Source of the DNA: an uncultured Flavobacteriaceae bacterium
GTDB taxonomy: Bacteria; Bacteroidota; Bacteroidia; Flavobacteriales; Flavobacteriaceae
Reading direction: 5' to 3'
Length of the DNA: 17,425 nt
Assembly: GCA_938074515.1 (NCBI GenBank)
Contig: CALJFV010000045.1
Span: 1 to 17,425, forward strand
This document shows, piece after piece, positions 1 through 6,696 of this stretch; the first letter of the stretch is position 1; every line of letters begins with the position of its first letter. The notes below the pieces were generated by a model. The model had not been told where the DNA came from. It made no database searches and was given only the letters and a program-made list of their open reading frames with translations. The position numbers and the translations under genes are program-made.

Positions 1-219
1 ACAATCATTAACGCGTTGCTCTGCGGCATTTTTCAAAGCGTTAACTGCCTGGCCAAAAGCCTTTTTTTGATCAACAGGGACCTCCTTAAAGGCGGCAAAA
101 AACTCATTTAATAATCCCTTTTTACCTAAATAAGCAATACGAAAGGCTTCGATTTCTTCCTGAGTTTGCCCCTGAAATTCAGCGACTCTAGCAATGTGCT
201 GGTTTATTTTATCGATCAT
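1..219 (-). CDS. pheS: Phenylalanine--tRNA ligase alpha subunit, N-terminal part (runs off left edge)
   Basis: The first 73 codons are visible, read leftward from the ATG at 219-217. PheS is the catalytic alpha subunit of the cytoplasmic alpha2beta2 enzyme that charges tRNA-Phe with phenylalanine. The visible part is the N-terminal helical arm that contacts tRNA, recognisable from the IEAFRIAYLGKKGLLNEFFA-type segment at about residues 24-43, where 'YLGKKGLL' is a hallmark of bacterial PheS. The class II aminoacyl-tRNA synthetase catalytic motifs lie beyond the window and cannot be checked. It sits 45 nt downstream of, and in the same direction as, the small hypothetical gene at 265-621. A weak promoter-like TATTTTTA (minus strand, 248-241) without a good -33 partner lies in that gap, so co-transcription is also possible. 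The family assignment is firm; completeness is unknown. Confidence 0.93.
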   Translation of the reverse strand, partial: MIDKINQHIARVAEFQGQTQEEIEAFRIAYLGKKGLLNEFFAAFKEVPVDQKKAFGQAVNALKNAAEQRVNDC

Positions 220-264
220 CGATAAGCTTGTTTGAAGGCGTAAAAATAGGGATTTTATCCTGAA

Positions 265-621
265 TTAGTCCAGGAGCTTTTGGGCTAAAAAATACTGCAC
301 AATAGCCTCTTTCATTAATACCGCTTGTTCCCCTGCCTTTAATGCCGGTAACGGCTCGGTGTTTTTGTAATGTGGCCAACCCTGCTCATCAACAAAGTCA
401 AAGCTGTAATAGCCGTAAGGCTCCAAGAGTTTACAAATGGCGATATGCATGAGATTAATTTTTTCGTCCTTCTTAAATTTTCTGTGTATTTGTCCCAACT
501 CTTGAACGCCGACCAGGTATATAATGGCGTCTAAATCTAGCGGCTCTCCATCAGAAAATTGAGCGCTCAATTGCTCAACCAAATGGTCCCAACGCTTTTT
601 TAAAAGGGCATCTCTTGACAT
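265..621 (-). CDS. Conserved hypothetical protein of Bacteroidota type (118 aa)
   Basis: I do not recognise a characterised domain. The protein is soluble, with no signal peptide or membrane segment. It is rich in helix-forming residues: a basic/amphipathic start (MSRDALLKKRWDHL), a central acidic-hydrophobic stretch around residues 28-42, and an aromatic cluster PYGYYSFDF at 68-76 followed by GWPHY at 81-85. It resembles small uncharacterised proteins I recall from flavobacterial genomes, but I can give no function. The frame is open upstream to a TTG at 657, but I chose the ATG at 621-619. A consensus promoter (TTG 657-655, TACTTTTG 633-626) would place transcription start at or very near this ATG, and it would overlap any longer coding sequence. 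It lies directly upstream of pheS, with a 45-nt gap, and may be co-transcribed with it. Confidence 0.8.
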   Translation of the reverse strand: MSRDALLKKRWDHLVEQLSAQFSDGEPLDLDAIIYLVGVQELGQIHRKFKKDEKINLMHIAICKLLEPYGYYSFDFVDEQGWPHYKNTEPLPALKAGEQAVLMKEAIVQYFLAQKLLD

Positions 622-625
622 AGGA

Positions 626-657
626 CAAAAGTAAGCCGAATAATATTCATTTACCAA
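626..657 (-). promoter_or_regulatory. Bacteroidetes-type promoter of the 118-aa hypothetical gene
   Basis: On the minus strand there is a TTG at 657-655, a 21-nt spacer, and TACTTTTG at 633-626, a perfect match to the TAnnTTTG -7 element. Only four bases (622-625) separate the element from the ATG at 621. If the motif is used, the mRNA would start at or next to the start codon. The match is seen in the sequence; the start site is inferred. Confidence 0.55.
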
Positions 658-664
658 GAAATCC

Positions 665-672
665 TATCTTTA
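665..672 (+). promoter_or_regulatory. Possible -7 element for the CvpA-family gene
   Basis: TATCTTTA matches TAnnTTTG at 7 of 8 positions and lies 16 bp before the ATG at 689. No TTG is found at the expected -33 distance, so support is weak. The 67-bp gap between the divergent genes at 621 and 689 must hold promoters for both. Confidence 0.3.
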
Positions 673-688
673 CAAGACATCTGAAGCC

Positions 689-1228
689 ATGCATTTATTT
701 GACCTTTTATTATTGATTCTTCTGGTTTTGGGCTTTCTTTGGGGACTGCGCAAGGGCCTCATACAAACCCTAGCATCGCTTCTGGCGCTTATCTTAGGGA
801 TCTATATCGCTTTGACATTTACTGGCGACTTAGCCCAATTATTAACCCAGTGGTTTGGTTGGTCTAAAAAAAATGCGGATTGGGTCTCCTTTATAGTATT
901 GTTTATCCTGACCGTAATGGCCATTATGACCTTGGGGAAATGGATCACCAAAATTGCCGGTTTGATCGCGCTTGGATGGGTAAACCGTCTTCTTGGAGCC
1001 TTTCTTTATGCCGCCCAAACCGCGCTAATATTAAGCTATGTCCTTTGGTTTTTTGCTCAAGTACAACTCGATAATTATATCTTACCTGAAAACACCAAAA
1101 CAGAATCCAAAGGGTATCCTGCAATTGCAGGTTTTGCTCCAACAATAACGCCTATGATTCAAGATTTTTGGGCCAGTCATTGGGGTGAACCAAAACAGAC
1201 GGATTCCGTCAACAATTCGGTCCAATAG
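689..1228 (+). CDS. CvpA-family inner-membrane protein (179 aa)
   Basis: This small polytopic protein fits the CvpA family, named after the E. coli protein required for colicin V production; homologues in other bacteria have been linked to envelope stress resistance and biofilm behaviour. Four hydrophobic segments are visible at about residues 3-19, 26-44, 65-83 and 101-123. The family signature is present: the 'GFLWGLRKGLIQTL' loop (15-28) between the first two segments and the 'WVNRLLGAFL' motif (97-106) opening the fourth. The C-terminal 55 residues are polar and probably extramembranous. The length is usual for the family. It is transcribed alone, divergent from the hypothetical gene at 265-621. 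It is convergent with batE, its stop at 1226-1228 lying 2 bp from the batE stop. Family placement is confident; the molecular role is not. Confidence 0.87.
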   Translation: MHLFDLLLLILLVLGFLWGLRKGLIQTLASLLALILGIYIALTFTGDLAQLLTQWFGWSKKNADWVSFIVLFILTVMAIMTLGKWITKIAGLIALGWVNRLLGAFLYAAQTALILSYVLWFFAQVQLDNYILPENTKTESKGYPAIAGFAPTITPMIQDFWASHWGEPKQTDSVNNSVQ

Positions 1229-1230
1229 AC

Positions 1231-1998
1231 CTATAGCGCCTTGATTTCATTAGAAGACACCCAGCCCCGACGACCATCGGCGAGTTCTACTTCTTGCCAC
1301 TCATCTTGGGACTGTAATAGCCTTACTTTGGTTCCTGCATGCAATTCAAATAAGGCTTCATCACTCAATCTTGGTCCAGAGCGTACACTCATCTCTTGCG
1401 AAAACACAATTGCCCAACGATAATTTTGGCTGTAAGATTGGGTTTTAATCCCAAAGGCAATGGACCCTGAAAAAAGGATTACAGACAAAATGCCCATTAC
1501 AAAGCTTAATCGCTTGGCAGAAGGCGTTTCAACCAAATTAAAACTTATGGCTACAAAAACAAAAAGACCCATAAAAAATAACCCCAACCAAGCCCAAGTA
1601 TTGACCGAGAGCAATTGCCCTGAGGCTTCATCCCATTTCTGAAATAATGTCTTAGGCTGTTCTCTTATAACATCAATCAGCGCATTTTGAACATAAGCCC
1701 TATTGGCTTTGATTTCAACATCGCCAGGCGCAAGCGCCAGGGCTTTTTCATAATAGTAAATGCTTGAGGCCAAATCATTCAAATGATAATATGCGTTTGC
1801 CATGTTATAATAAATCGCTGCACTGTGCACTCCAGAGGCCAAAACAGCTTCCCAGCGCAAGATAGCCTGGTTGTATTGTTCATTTTTATAGAGCTGGTTC
1901 CCCTGATCAAACCAATTGTCTGCTTGGCCTTGGCCAATTACATATTGTGGTGCAAAGAGCCCTACAAAAACCAATAAATAAAGTACTCTAGCCATCAT
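1231..1998 (-). CDS. batE: BatE: TPR and SH3-domain membrane protein of the Bat operon (255 aa)
   Basis: This is the last gene of the Bat (Bacteroides aerotolerance) operon. A signal peptide or N-terminal anchor spans residues 1-22. Two TPR units follow at about 28-60 and 61-94 (the second ends in the typical YYYEKALALAPGD). Two membrane segments lie at about 135-153 and 163-184. A C-terminal bacterial SH3-like domain spans about 196-255 (VRSGPR, then a W-x-x-V segment and GWVSSNEIK). This TPR/TM/SH3 arrangement is the usual BatE architecture. The TPRs probably serve protein contacts within the Bat assembly and the SH3 part may bind peptide or wall material; both roles are inferred. The ATG at 1998 overlaps the batD TGA (ATGA, 1995-1998), indicating translational coupling. 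No stem-plus-T-run terminator is visible after its stop; the convergent CvpA-family gene begins its own coding sequence immediately beyond. Confidence 0.88.
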   Translation of the reverse strand: MMARVLYLLVFVGLFAPQYVIGQGQADNWFDQGNQLYKNEQYNQAILRWEAVLASGVHSAAIYYNMANAYYHLNDLASSIYYYEKALALAPGDVEIKANRAYVQNALIDVIREQPKTLFQKWDEASGQLLSVNTWAWLGLFFMGLFVFVAISFNLVETPSAKRLSFVMGILSVILFSGSIAFGIKTQSYSQNYRWAIVFSQEMSVRSGPRLSDEALFELHAGTKVRLLQSQDEWQEVELADGRRGWVSSNEIKAL

Positions 1999-3770
1999 CT
2001 TTTGGTATTGTTTATCAATGCAATTACTTCTTGTGCTTCATTGTAATCATTTTGCACATCAACCGCCGTAGTTGGCGCATATCGTGCACGCTCACAGCGC
2101 TCAATCAAACGAATTAGTCGATCAATCGCCTCTTTTGTGGCCTTTCTTTCCGCCATTAAGGCACTGATGTTTTCTTTAGACAGTCCTGAGGTTTCCAGCT
2201 TCAACTGGGCTTTTAAAAACAGGTGTAATGAGCGCTCCAAGGCGGCGTAAAAAGCAGTTGGGTTTTGTTGTTCTGCTTTGGCCTGACTCAGGTATTGAGC
2301 AATTAAGCGCTTACGCTTTTGCAAGTCTCGAGCAACCGTATCACCGAGGTAACGATTTCTTAAAGCGCTGAGCGAAAGCCACAAGGGCAACAAAATCAGC
2401 AGGGCAATAATCCAACGCCAATAGGCCCAAGTGCCAAACCACGGGATGGGGTTTTTTTCGCGCCAATTTGATTGTAATTTAATGTATCTAAAGCGATCTG
2501 TGTCCACCACAACCGTATTGGCCGGTTTGCTTTCTGTGTTTTGCGCAGAGGATTCTTGTGCAGGCCCATTAATAACGGAAACCACATGGTCTTGCGTGGT
2601 TTTGGTAATGTATCGCTCAAGATTCGGGTCGAAATAAGAAAAACTTAGGGTCGGCAGTGGGTATGTCCCTTGATTTTGGGGCACCAGGGTGTATCCCTCA
2701 GAAACTGATCCACGCATTCCACTGGTTCGGGTGCTTATTTTGTCGTTTCGAGTCGGTTCATAAACCTCAAAAGCGTTTGGAAATTGTGGCTTTGGCAATT
2801 CAAAAAGCTTCAAATTTCCCTCGCCTCTCACTGTCACACTGTATTCAAGCGATTCTTGAGCATCGAGCTCTGATCGGGAAATCGAACTATCAATATCAAA
2901 AAACCCAACAGCCCCTGTGAAATCTTCGGGACGATCTTCCACGGGCAAAGGCTTGACATTTATGGTTCGTCGTCCTGCTGAAATTGTTTTGTTGACCCGC
3001 GTGGACATAAACCGGCCAAAGAAATCTCTGCGATTAGAACGCACGTCAATAGGCACATCTAATGTCAAGGGCTCAATACTGAGTTCTCCTGTTTTCTGTG
3101 GGTAAAGTACTGCCGTTCGCAAAACGACATATCGATAGTCCTCGCCACGATATTGCCCCTCATATATTTGTAATTGACCTTTTTGATCTAAAGTTTGACT
3201 CCAGAAGTCAGCGTATTTCGGCGAGTCAATTTCACGCCAATTGCTGGTAATGCTCACCTGATTGGAAACATATAATTTATAAACTACAGTAATCGCTTCA
3301 TTGAGGTAAGGATTGGTATTAGACACCTCTGCAACCAAATGGACATTTTCACTGGCTAAATAATCTGCGTTATTTCCATCTTTCGGAATTTCCACCGCCT
3401 CGGTTACCAAAACCTCCACCGGCAAGGATTTATAACGCTCGCCATCAACCTCTATCGCCGCTTGGCCTATGGTGATTGCGCCTTTTTTTAAGGGGGCCAG
3501 AAAAAAACTATACGTTTTAGAATACGATCGCTTACCGTTAATCCAAGAATTACTGATCGATTGATTTGGCCCACCCAGAACTCGAAATCCTTCAAAACTC
3601 GGCGGCTCAAAATTATCCCCATCTTGATTCATCTCAAAATCGATGCGCAAACGTTCATTGATGCCAAGTTTCTTTTTACTGACTTCGGCAGTAAACTCAA
3701 CCTGTGCCGCAAGACCCAGGGGCATCATCAAAACAAAAACATAAAATATCCATTTCACCATCGCACGCAT
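1995..3770 (-). CDS. batD: BatD: large periplasmic Ig-like membrane protein of the Bat operon (591 aa)
   Basis: The N-terminal signal peptide (residues 1-22, ending LGLAAQ) is followed by a long beta-rich, Ig-like region (about 24-440). It opens with 'VEFTAEVSKKKLGINERLRI', the recurring start of the BatD/oxygen-tolerance family, and ends in strand-rich repeats. A membrane segment lies at about 451-470 (WRWIIALLILLPLWLSL). A cytoplasmic helical tail covers 475-591, rich in K/E/R. The expected topology is N-terminus outside and tail inside. The role is poorly understood; it is presumed to be the envelope partner of BatA/BatB. The start at 3770 lies 1 nt after the batC stop, and M4 at 3761 is an alternative. 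The end overlaps batE by 4 nt. The length is usual for flavobacterial BatD. Confidence 0.9.
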   Translation of the reverse strand: MRAMVKWIFYVFVLMMPLGLAAQVEFTAEVSKKKLGINERLRIDFEMNQDGDNFEPPSFEGFRVLGGPNQSISNSWINGKRSYSKTYSFFLAPLKKGAITIGQAAIEVDGERYKSLPVEVLVTEAVEIPKDGNNADYLASENVHLVAEVSNTNPYLNEAITVVYKLYVSNQVSITSNWREIDSPKYADFWSQTLDQKGQLQIYEGQYRGEDYRYVVLRTAVLYPQKTGELSIEPLTLDVPIDVRSNRRDFFGRFMSTRVNKTISAGRRTINVKPLPVEDRPEDFTGAVGFFDIDSSISRSELDAQESLEYSVTVRGEGNLKLFELPKPQFPNAFEVYEPTRNDKISTRTSGMRGSVSEGYTLVPQNQGTYPLPTLSFSYFDPNLERYITKTTQDHVVSVINGPAQESSAQNTESKPANTVVVDTDRFRYIKLQSNWREKNPIPWFGTWAYWRWIIALLILLPLWLSLSALRNRYLGDTVARDLQKRKRLIAQYLSQAKAEQQNPTAFYAALERSLHLFLKAQLKLETSGLSKENISALMAERKATKEAIDRLIRLIERCERARYAPTTAVDVQNDYNEAQEVIALINNTKR

Positions 3771-3771
3771 A

Positions 3772-4638
3772 TTACCAATCTTTTGACCGTTTTACTTTGG
3801 CCCCTTTGGCCTTTTGTAAATTCATCTTGTCCTGCACTTTTTGCTCTTCATTATTCATGGCTTCAAGCAAGTTTTTAACCTGCTGTGGCGATAGCTGTCC
3901 GGGTTTTGGTTGTTGAGGGTTTGGGTTCTGATTTTGATCCTTGGGTTTTTGATTCTTCCCTTGCTCATCCCCTTGTTGATCTTTATCTTGATTTTGCTGA
4001 TCCTTGCCTTGATCATTTTGATCTTGATTGTCCTGATTCTGGTTGTTCTCGTCGTTTTGATTAGGATCATTTTGATTTTCCCCATCCTGATCTTGCTGAT
4101 CTTGTTGGTTTTGATCTTCTTTTTCCTCTTGATCTTTTTTGTCGTCTTTATTTTCGTCCGGCGGTGGCGGATTTTTTTCTAAAAGGTCCTGCGCTACCGC
4201 CAAATTATAACGACTCTCATCATCATCGGGGTTGCTGCGCAAGGCATCTTTATAAGCCTCTACCGCTTCTTGATACATTTTCTCCTTCATAAAAGCGTTC
4301 CCCAAATTGTGAAATGCCCGGTGTTTGCTCTCATAAGAAGAGGCCTCTCTCGCAGCTTGTTTGTAACGAAATAGTGCTTCTTTGTTTTGGCCCCGCAGGT
4401 GGTACTCATTGCCTAAATTATAGGCGCCATGCTCACGCTCTCCTAGAGCCAAGGCCTTGCGGTAGTCCGCCTCCGCTTGAGCAAATGAGCCTTCTGCCAA
4501 GTACGTCGCCCCGCGGGACAATGCGGTCTGAGCTTCTTGCATCACGGGTCCTTGCAAAGCGGGGGCTTCCTGTGCATCGAGCTGCTGCAGGGATAACGTG
4601 GCCGTAAAAAACACCGCTAACAAAATGATCTTTCTCAT
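3772..4638 (-). CDS. batC: BatC: secreted TPR protein with a long Asp/Gln/Asn-rich tail (288 aa)
   Basis: The signal peptide is residues 1-23 (MRKIILLAVFFTATLSL, then DAQ). Three TPR units follow at about 36-70, 71-104 and 106-139; 'GAYNLGNEYHLRGQNKEAL' and 'AFHNLGNAFMKEKMYQEAV' are clear TPR helices. Residues about 157-248 are a low-complexity stretch of D, Q, N, K, E and G after a PPPP run, very likely disordered. A short ordered-looking C-terminus follows (LSPQQVKNLLEAMNNEEQ, ending KDW). TPRs mediate protein contacts; the working partner is expected to be BatA/BatB/BatD in the envelope. I chose the ATG at 4638 because it gives a compact signal peptide and a 7-nt gap after batB. The upstream ATGs at 4668 and 4656 would overlap batB and lengthen the N-region. 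The start is uncertain; the family call is firm. Confidence 0.86.
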   Translation of the reverse strand: MRKIILLAVFFTATLSLQQLDAQEAPALQGPVMQEAQTALSRGATYLAEGSFAQAEADYRKALALGEREHGAYNLGNEYHLRGQNKEALFRYKQAAREASSYESKHRAFHNLGNAFMKEKMYQEAVEAYKDALRSNPDDDESRYNLAVAQDLLEKNPPPPDENKDDKKDQEEKEDQNQQDQQDQDGENQNDPNQNDENNQNQDNQDQNDQGKDQQNQDKDQQGDEQGKNQKPKDQNQNPNPQQPKPGQLSPQQVKNLLEAMNNEEQKVQDKMNLQKAKGAKVKRSKDW

Positions 4639-4645
4639 CGCGATT

Positions 4646-5692
4646 CTAATTCTCATCACTTTGTTCATTAAACAAATTTAATTTTTTTAACCATTTGGTT
4701 TTACGCTCGAGCATGAAGGAATCGGCCAATAATAAAGCCAAGGCTAGAAACAAAAACCATTGAAATTGGTCTTTAAAATCGGTAAACTGCTTGGATTCAA
4801 ACTCCGTCTTATCCATAGCATTTAGGATGTCCTGTACCTGAGCCACCACCTCTTTGGTTTGGATTCCATCAATATACTTTCCTTCTCCCCATTCGGCAAT
4901 ATTCTGCAAATTCTGTGCATTGAGTTTGGTAATGACTTGATTGTTGTCCTGGTCTCTTTTGTAATACTGCAAAATTCCATTGCGTTTTATCGGTATCGGG
5001 GCCCCAGCCGAACTGCCCACCCCAATGGTGTAAATCTGAATGCCCGACGCTACGGCGGCAGCAACCGCATCTTGGTCTTGTCCTTGGTGGTCTTCCCCAT
5101 CGCTCACAATAAACAGAATTCGATTGGTCTGTTCTTGATCGTTATAATAGGTTTTGGATAAATTAATGGCCTCATTGATCGCCGTCCCTTGAGAGGAGAC
5201 CATATCGGTGTTCATATTGTTTAAAAATAACTTAGCAGAAGCAAAGTCTGTCGTGATGGGTACTTGCGGAAAAGCGCTTCCTGCATACCCAATAATCCCC
5301 ACGCGATCTCCAACGAGATTATTGATGATTTGGGTTACCAATTGCTTGGATTTTTCGAGTCGATTGGGGGCGACATCCTCGGCGAGCATGCTTTTAGAAA
5401 CGTCAACAGCAAAAACCACATCAACCCCTTGACGGGTTACCGTTTCAATCTTGGTTCCAAGTTTTGGATTGACCAGTGCAATAATTAACGCTGCGATACT
5501 CATGGCCCAAACCACAAATTTTATCCATGACTTGATTGCCGACTGGTTGGGGCCTAATCGATCAAGTGCCCTTTTGGAAAAAAACTTTTTCTGCACCGAT
5601 TTTTGCCAAAAAATTCGCCAGACAAATAGACCGAGTGCCACGATTAGTATCGTGAGTCCGTAAAAGTATATTGGTTCCTCGAGCTGATACAT
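4646..5692 (-). CDS. batB: BatB: membrane-anchored vWA-domain protein (348 aa)
   Basis: Membrane segments lie at about residues 11-28, 58-75 and 311-326, flanking a von Willebrand factor A domain (about 88-290). The metal-site (MIDAS) residues are intact: D97-x-S99-x-S101 in 'VDVSKSM', T170 in 'QGTAINEA', and D198 in 'VSDGEDH'. A divalent-metal-dependent ligand or partner interaction is therefore expected. The domain most likely faces the cytoplasm, where MoxR could act on it, but orientation is inferred. It is clearly paralogous to BatA, with the same order of segments and 'DVSxSMLAxDxxPNRLE' around the MIDAS site. The ATG at 5692-5690 overlaps the batA TGA by one base (TGATG); the TTG at 5695 in the same frame is a less likely start. 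The end lies 7 nt before the preferred batC start. Confidence 0.92.
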   Translation of the reverse strand: MYQLEEPIYFYGLTILIVALGLFVWRIFWQKSVQKKFFSKRALDRLGPNQSAIKSWIKFVVWAMSIAALIIALVNPKLGTKIETVTRQGVDVVFAVDVSKSMLAEDVAPNRLEKSKQLVTQIINNLVGDRVGIIGYAGSAFPQVPITTDFASAKLFLNNMNTDMVSSQGTAINEAINLSKTYYNDQEQTNRILFIVSDGEDHQGQDQDAVAAAVASGIQIYTIGVGSSAGAPIPIKRNGILQYYKRDQDNNQVITKLNAQNLQNIAEWGEGKYIDGIQTKEVVAQVQDILNAMDKTEFESKQFTDFKDQFQWFLFLALALLLADSFMLERKTKWLKKLNLFNEQSDEN

Positions 5693-6696
5693 CAAATAAA
5701 ACTTTTAAATAGGGTTTGACGCATTAAAAACTCAAAAAATAACAGGCCAAGGGCCGCCAAAATAAGTGGGCGGTATCCTTCGTCGTACTGTTGATATTTA
5801 AACTCTTCGACTTCAGTTTTCTCAAGCTTATTGATTTCATCGTAAATTTCGCCAAGCTTTGAATTATTGGTGGCTCTAAAATAAAGGCCTCCGGTAGTTT
5901 CAGCGATTTCTTGAAGCAATGCCTCATCGATCTCTACAGGAACTTTTCCGTATTGAAACTGGCCGTTTGGTCTCATTCCAACAGGAGAAAGTGCCAGCCC
6001 ATTTGAGCCTAAACCTATAGTATACACTTTAATGCCAAATTCAACAGCCAATTCACTTGCGGTACGCGGGTCAATAAACCCAGAATTATTGACTCCATCG
6101 GTAAGTAAAATAATCACCTTGCTCTTTGCGCGACTCTCTTTGAGTCGGTTTACCGCCGTAGCCAGTCCCATACCTATAGCCGTACCCCCTTCAATAATAG
6201 TGTTGTATTCAATAGATTTCAGCGCAGTCAGGACTAGGGTTTTATCGCTAGTGAGGGGTGTTTTGGTGTAGCTTTCTCCAGCGTATTCCACTAATCCCAG
6301 TCGGTCATTAGGACGGCTGTTTATAAATCGTCCTGCAACTTCTTTCAAGGCTTCCAGTCGATTTGGAGTCAAGTCACGGGCCAACATGCTGGCGGAAACA
6401 TCGATAGCCATGACAATATCAATTCCTTTTGAGGTTTTTACTCGTGTGCTTTGGTCTACGTATCTAGGACGGGCCAGAGCCACAATAATCAGGATCAGTG
6501 CCGCAATGCGCAACACCCATAAAAATGACTTGGCCAAAGACCAAAAGTTATTGCTCCGGTCTTCCGTATTTAAAGCAGACATCTTCCATTCGGCATTTTG
6601 TCGACGACGGCTAAACCAAAACCAAAAAATCATTACCGGCACAAGGGCCAATAACCAAAACCATTCAGGCGAGACAAATTCAAAAGTTCTTGTCAT
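5692..6696 (-). CDS. batA: BatA: membrane-anchored vWA-domain protein (334 aa)
   Basis: Hydrophobic segments lie at about residues 12-28, 58-75 and 308-324, with a vWA domain at about 90-295. The MIDAS residues are complete: D99-x-S101-x-S103 in 'IDVSASM', T172 in 'EGGTAIGMG', and D200 in 'LLTDGVNN'. The N-terminal hydrophobic region matches the aerotolerance-regulator (BatA) N-terminal family. The protein is presumed to bind partners through metal-dependent contacts and to be a client of the MoxR ATPase encoded upstream. The ATG at 6696 overlaps the stop of the preceding BatD-like gene (ATGA, 6693-6696), and its own TGA overlaps the batB start, so the two vWA proteins are translationally coupled and probably made in matched amounts. 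The length is normal for the family. Confidence 0.92.
   Translation of the reverse strand: MTRTFEFVSPEWFWLLALVPVMIFWFWFSRRRQNAEWKMSALNTEDRSNNFWSLAKSFLWVLRIAALILIIVALARPRYVDQSTRVKTSKGIDIVMAIDVSASMLARDLTPNRLEALKEVAGRFINSRPNDRLGLVEYAGESYTKTPLTSDKTLVLTALKSIEYNTIIEGGTAIGMGLATAVNRLKESRAKSKVIILLTDGVNNSGFIDPRTASELAVEFGIKVYTIGLGSNGLALSPVGMRPNGQFQYGKVPVEIDEALLQEIAETTGGLYFRATNNSKLGEIYDEINKLEKTEVEEFKYQQYDEGYRPLILAALGLLFFEFLMRQTLFKSFI

Noticed and set aside
3910..4182. Plus-strand 90-codon open frame that would encode an almost purely hydrophobic I/L/V/F protein resembling a multi-span membrane peptide.
   Set aside because: It is the exact antisense of the Asp/Gln/Asn-rich tail of batC; GAT/CAA/AAT-type codons read backwards give Ile/Leu/Val. 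It is a composition artefact with no promoter.
4646..6696. BatA and BatB considered as a recent tandem duplication.
   Set aside because: They share architecture and MIDAS context but differ widely elsewhere; the pair is the standard ancient arrangement in Bat operons.
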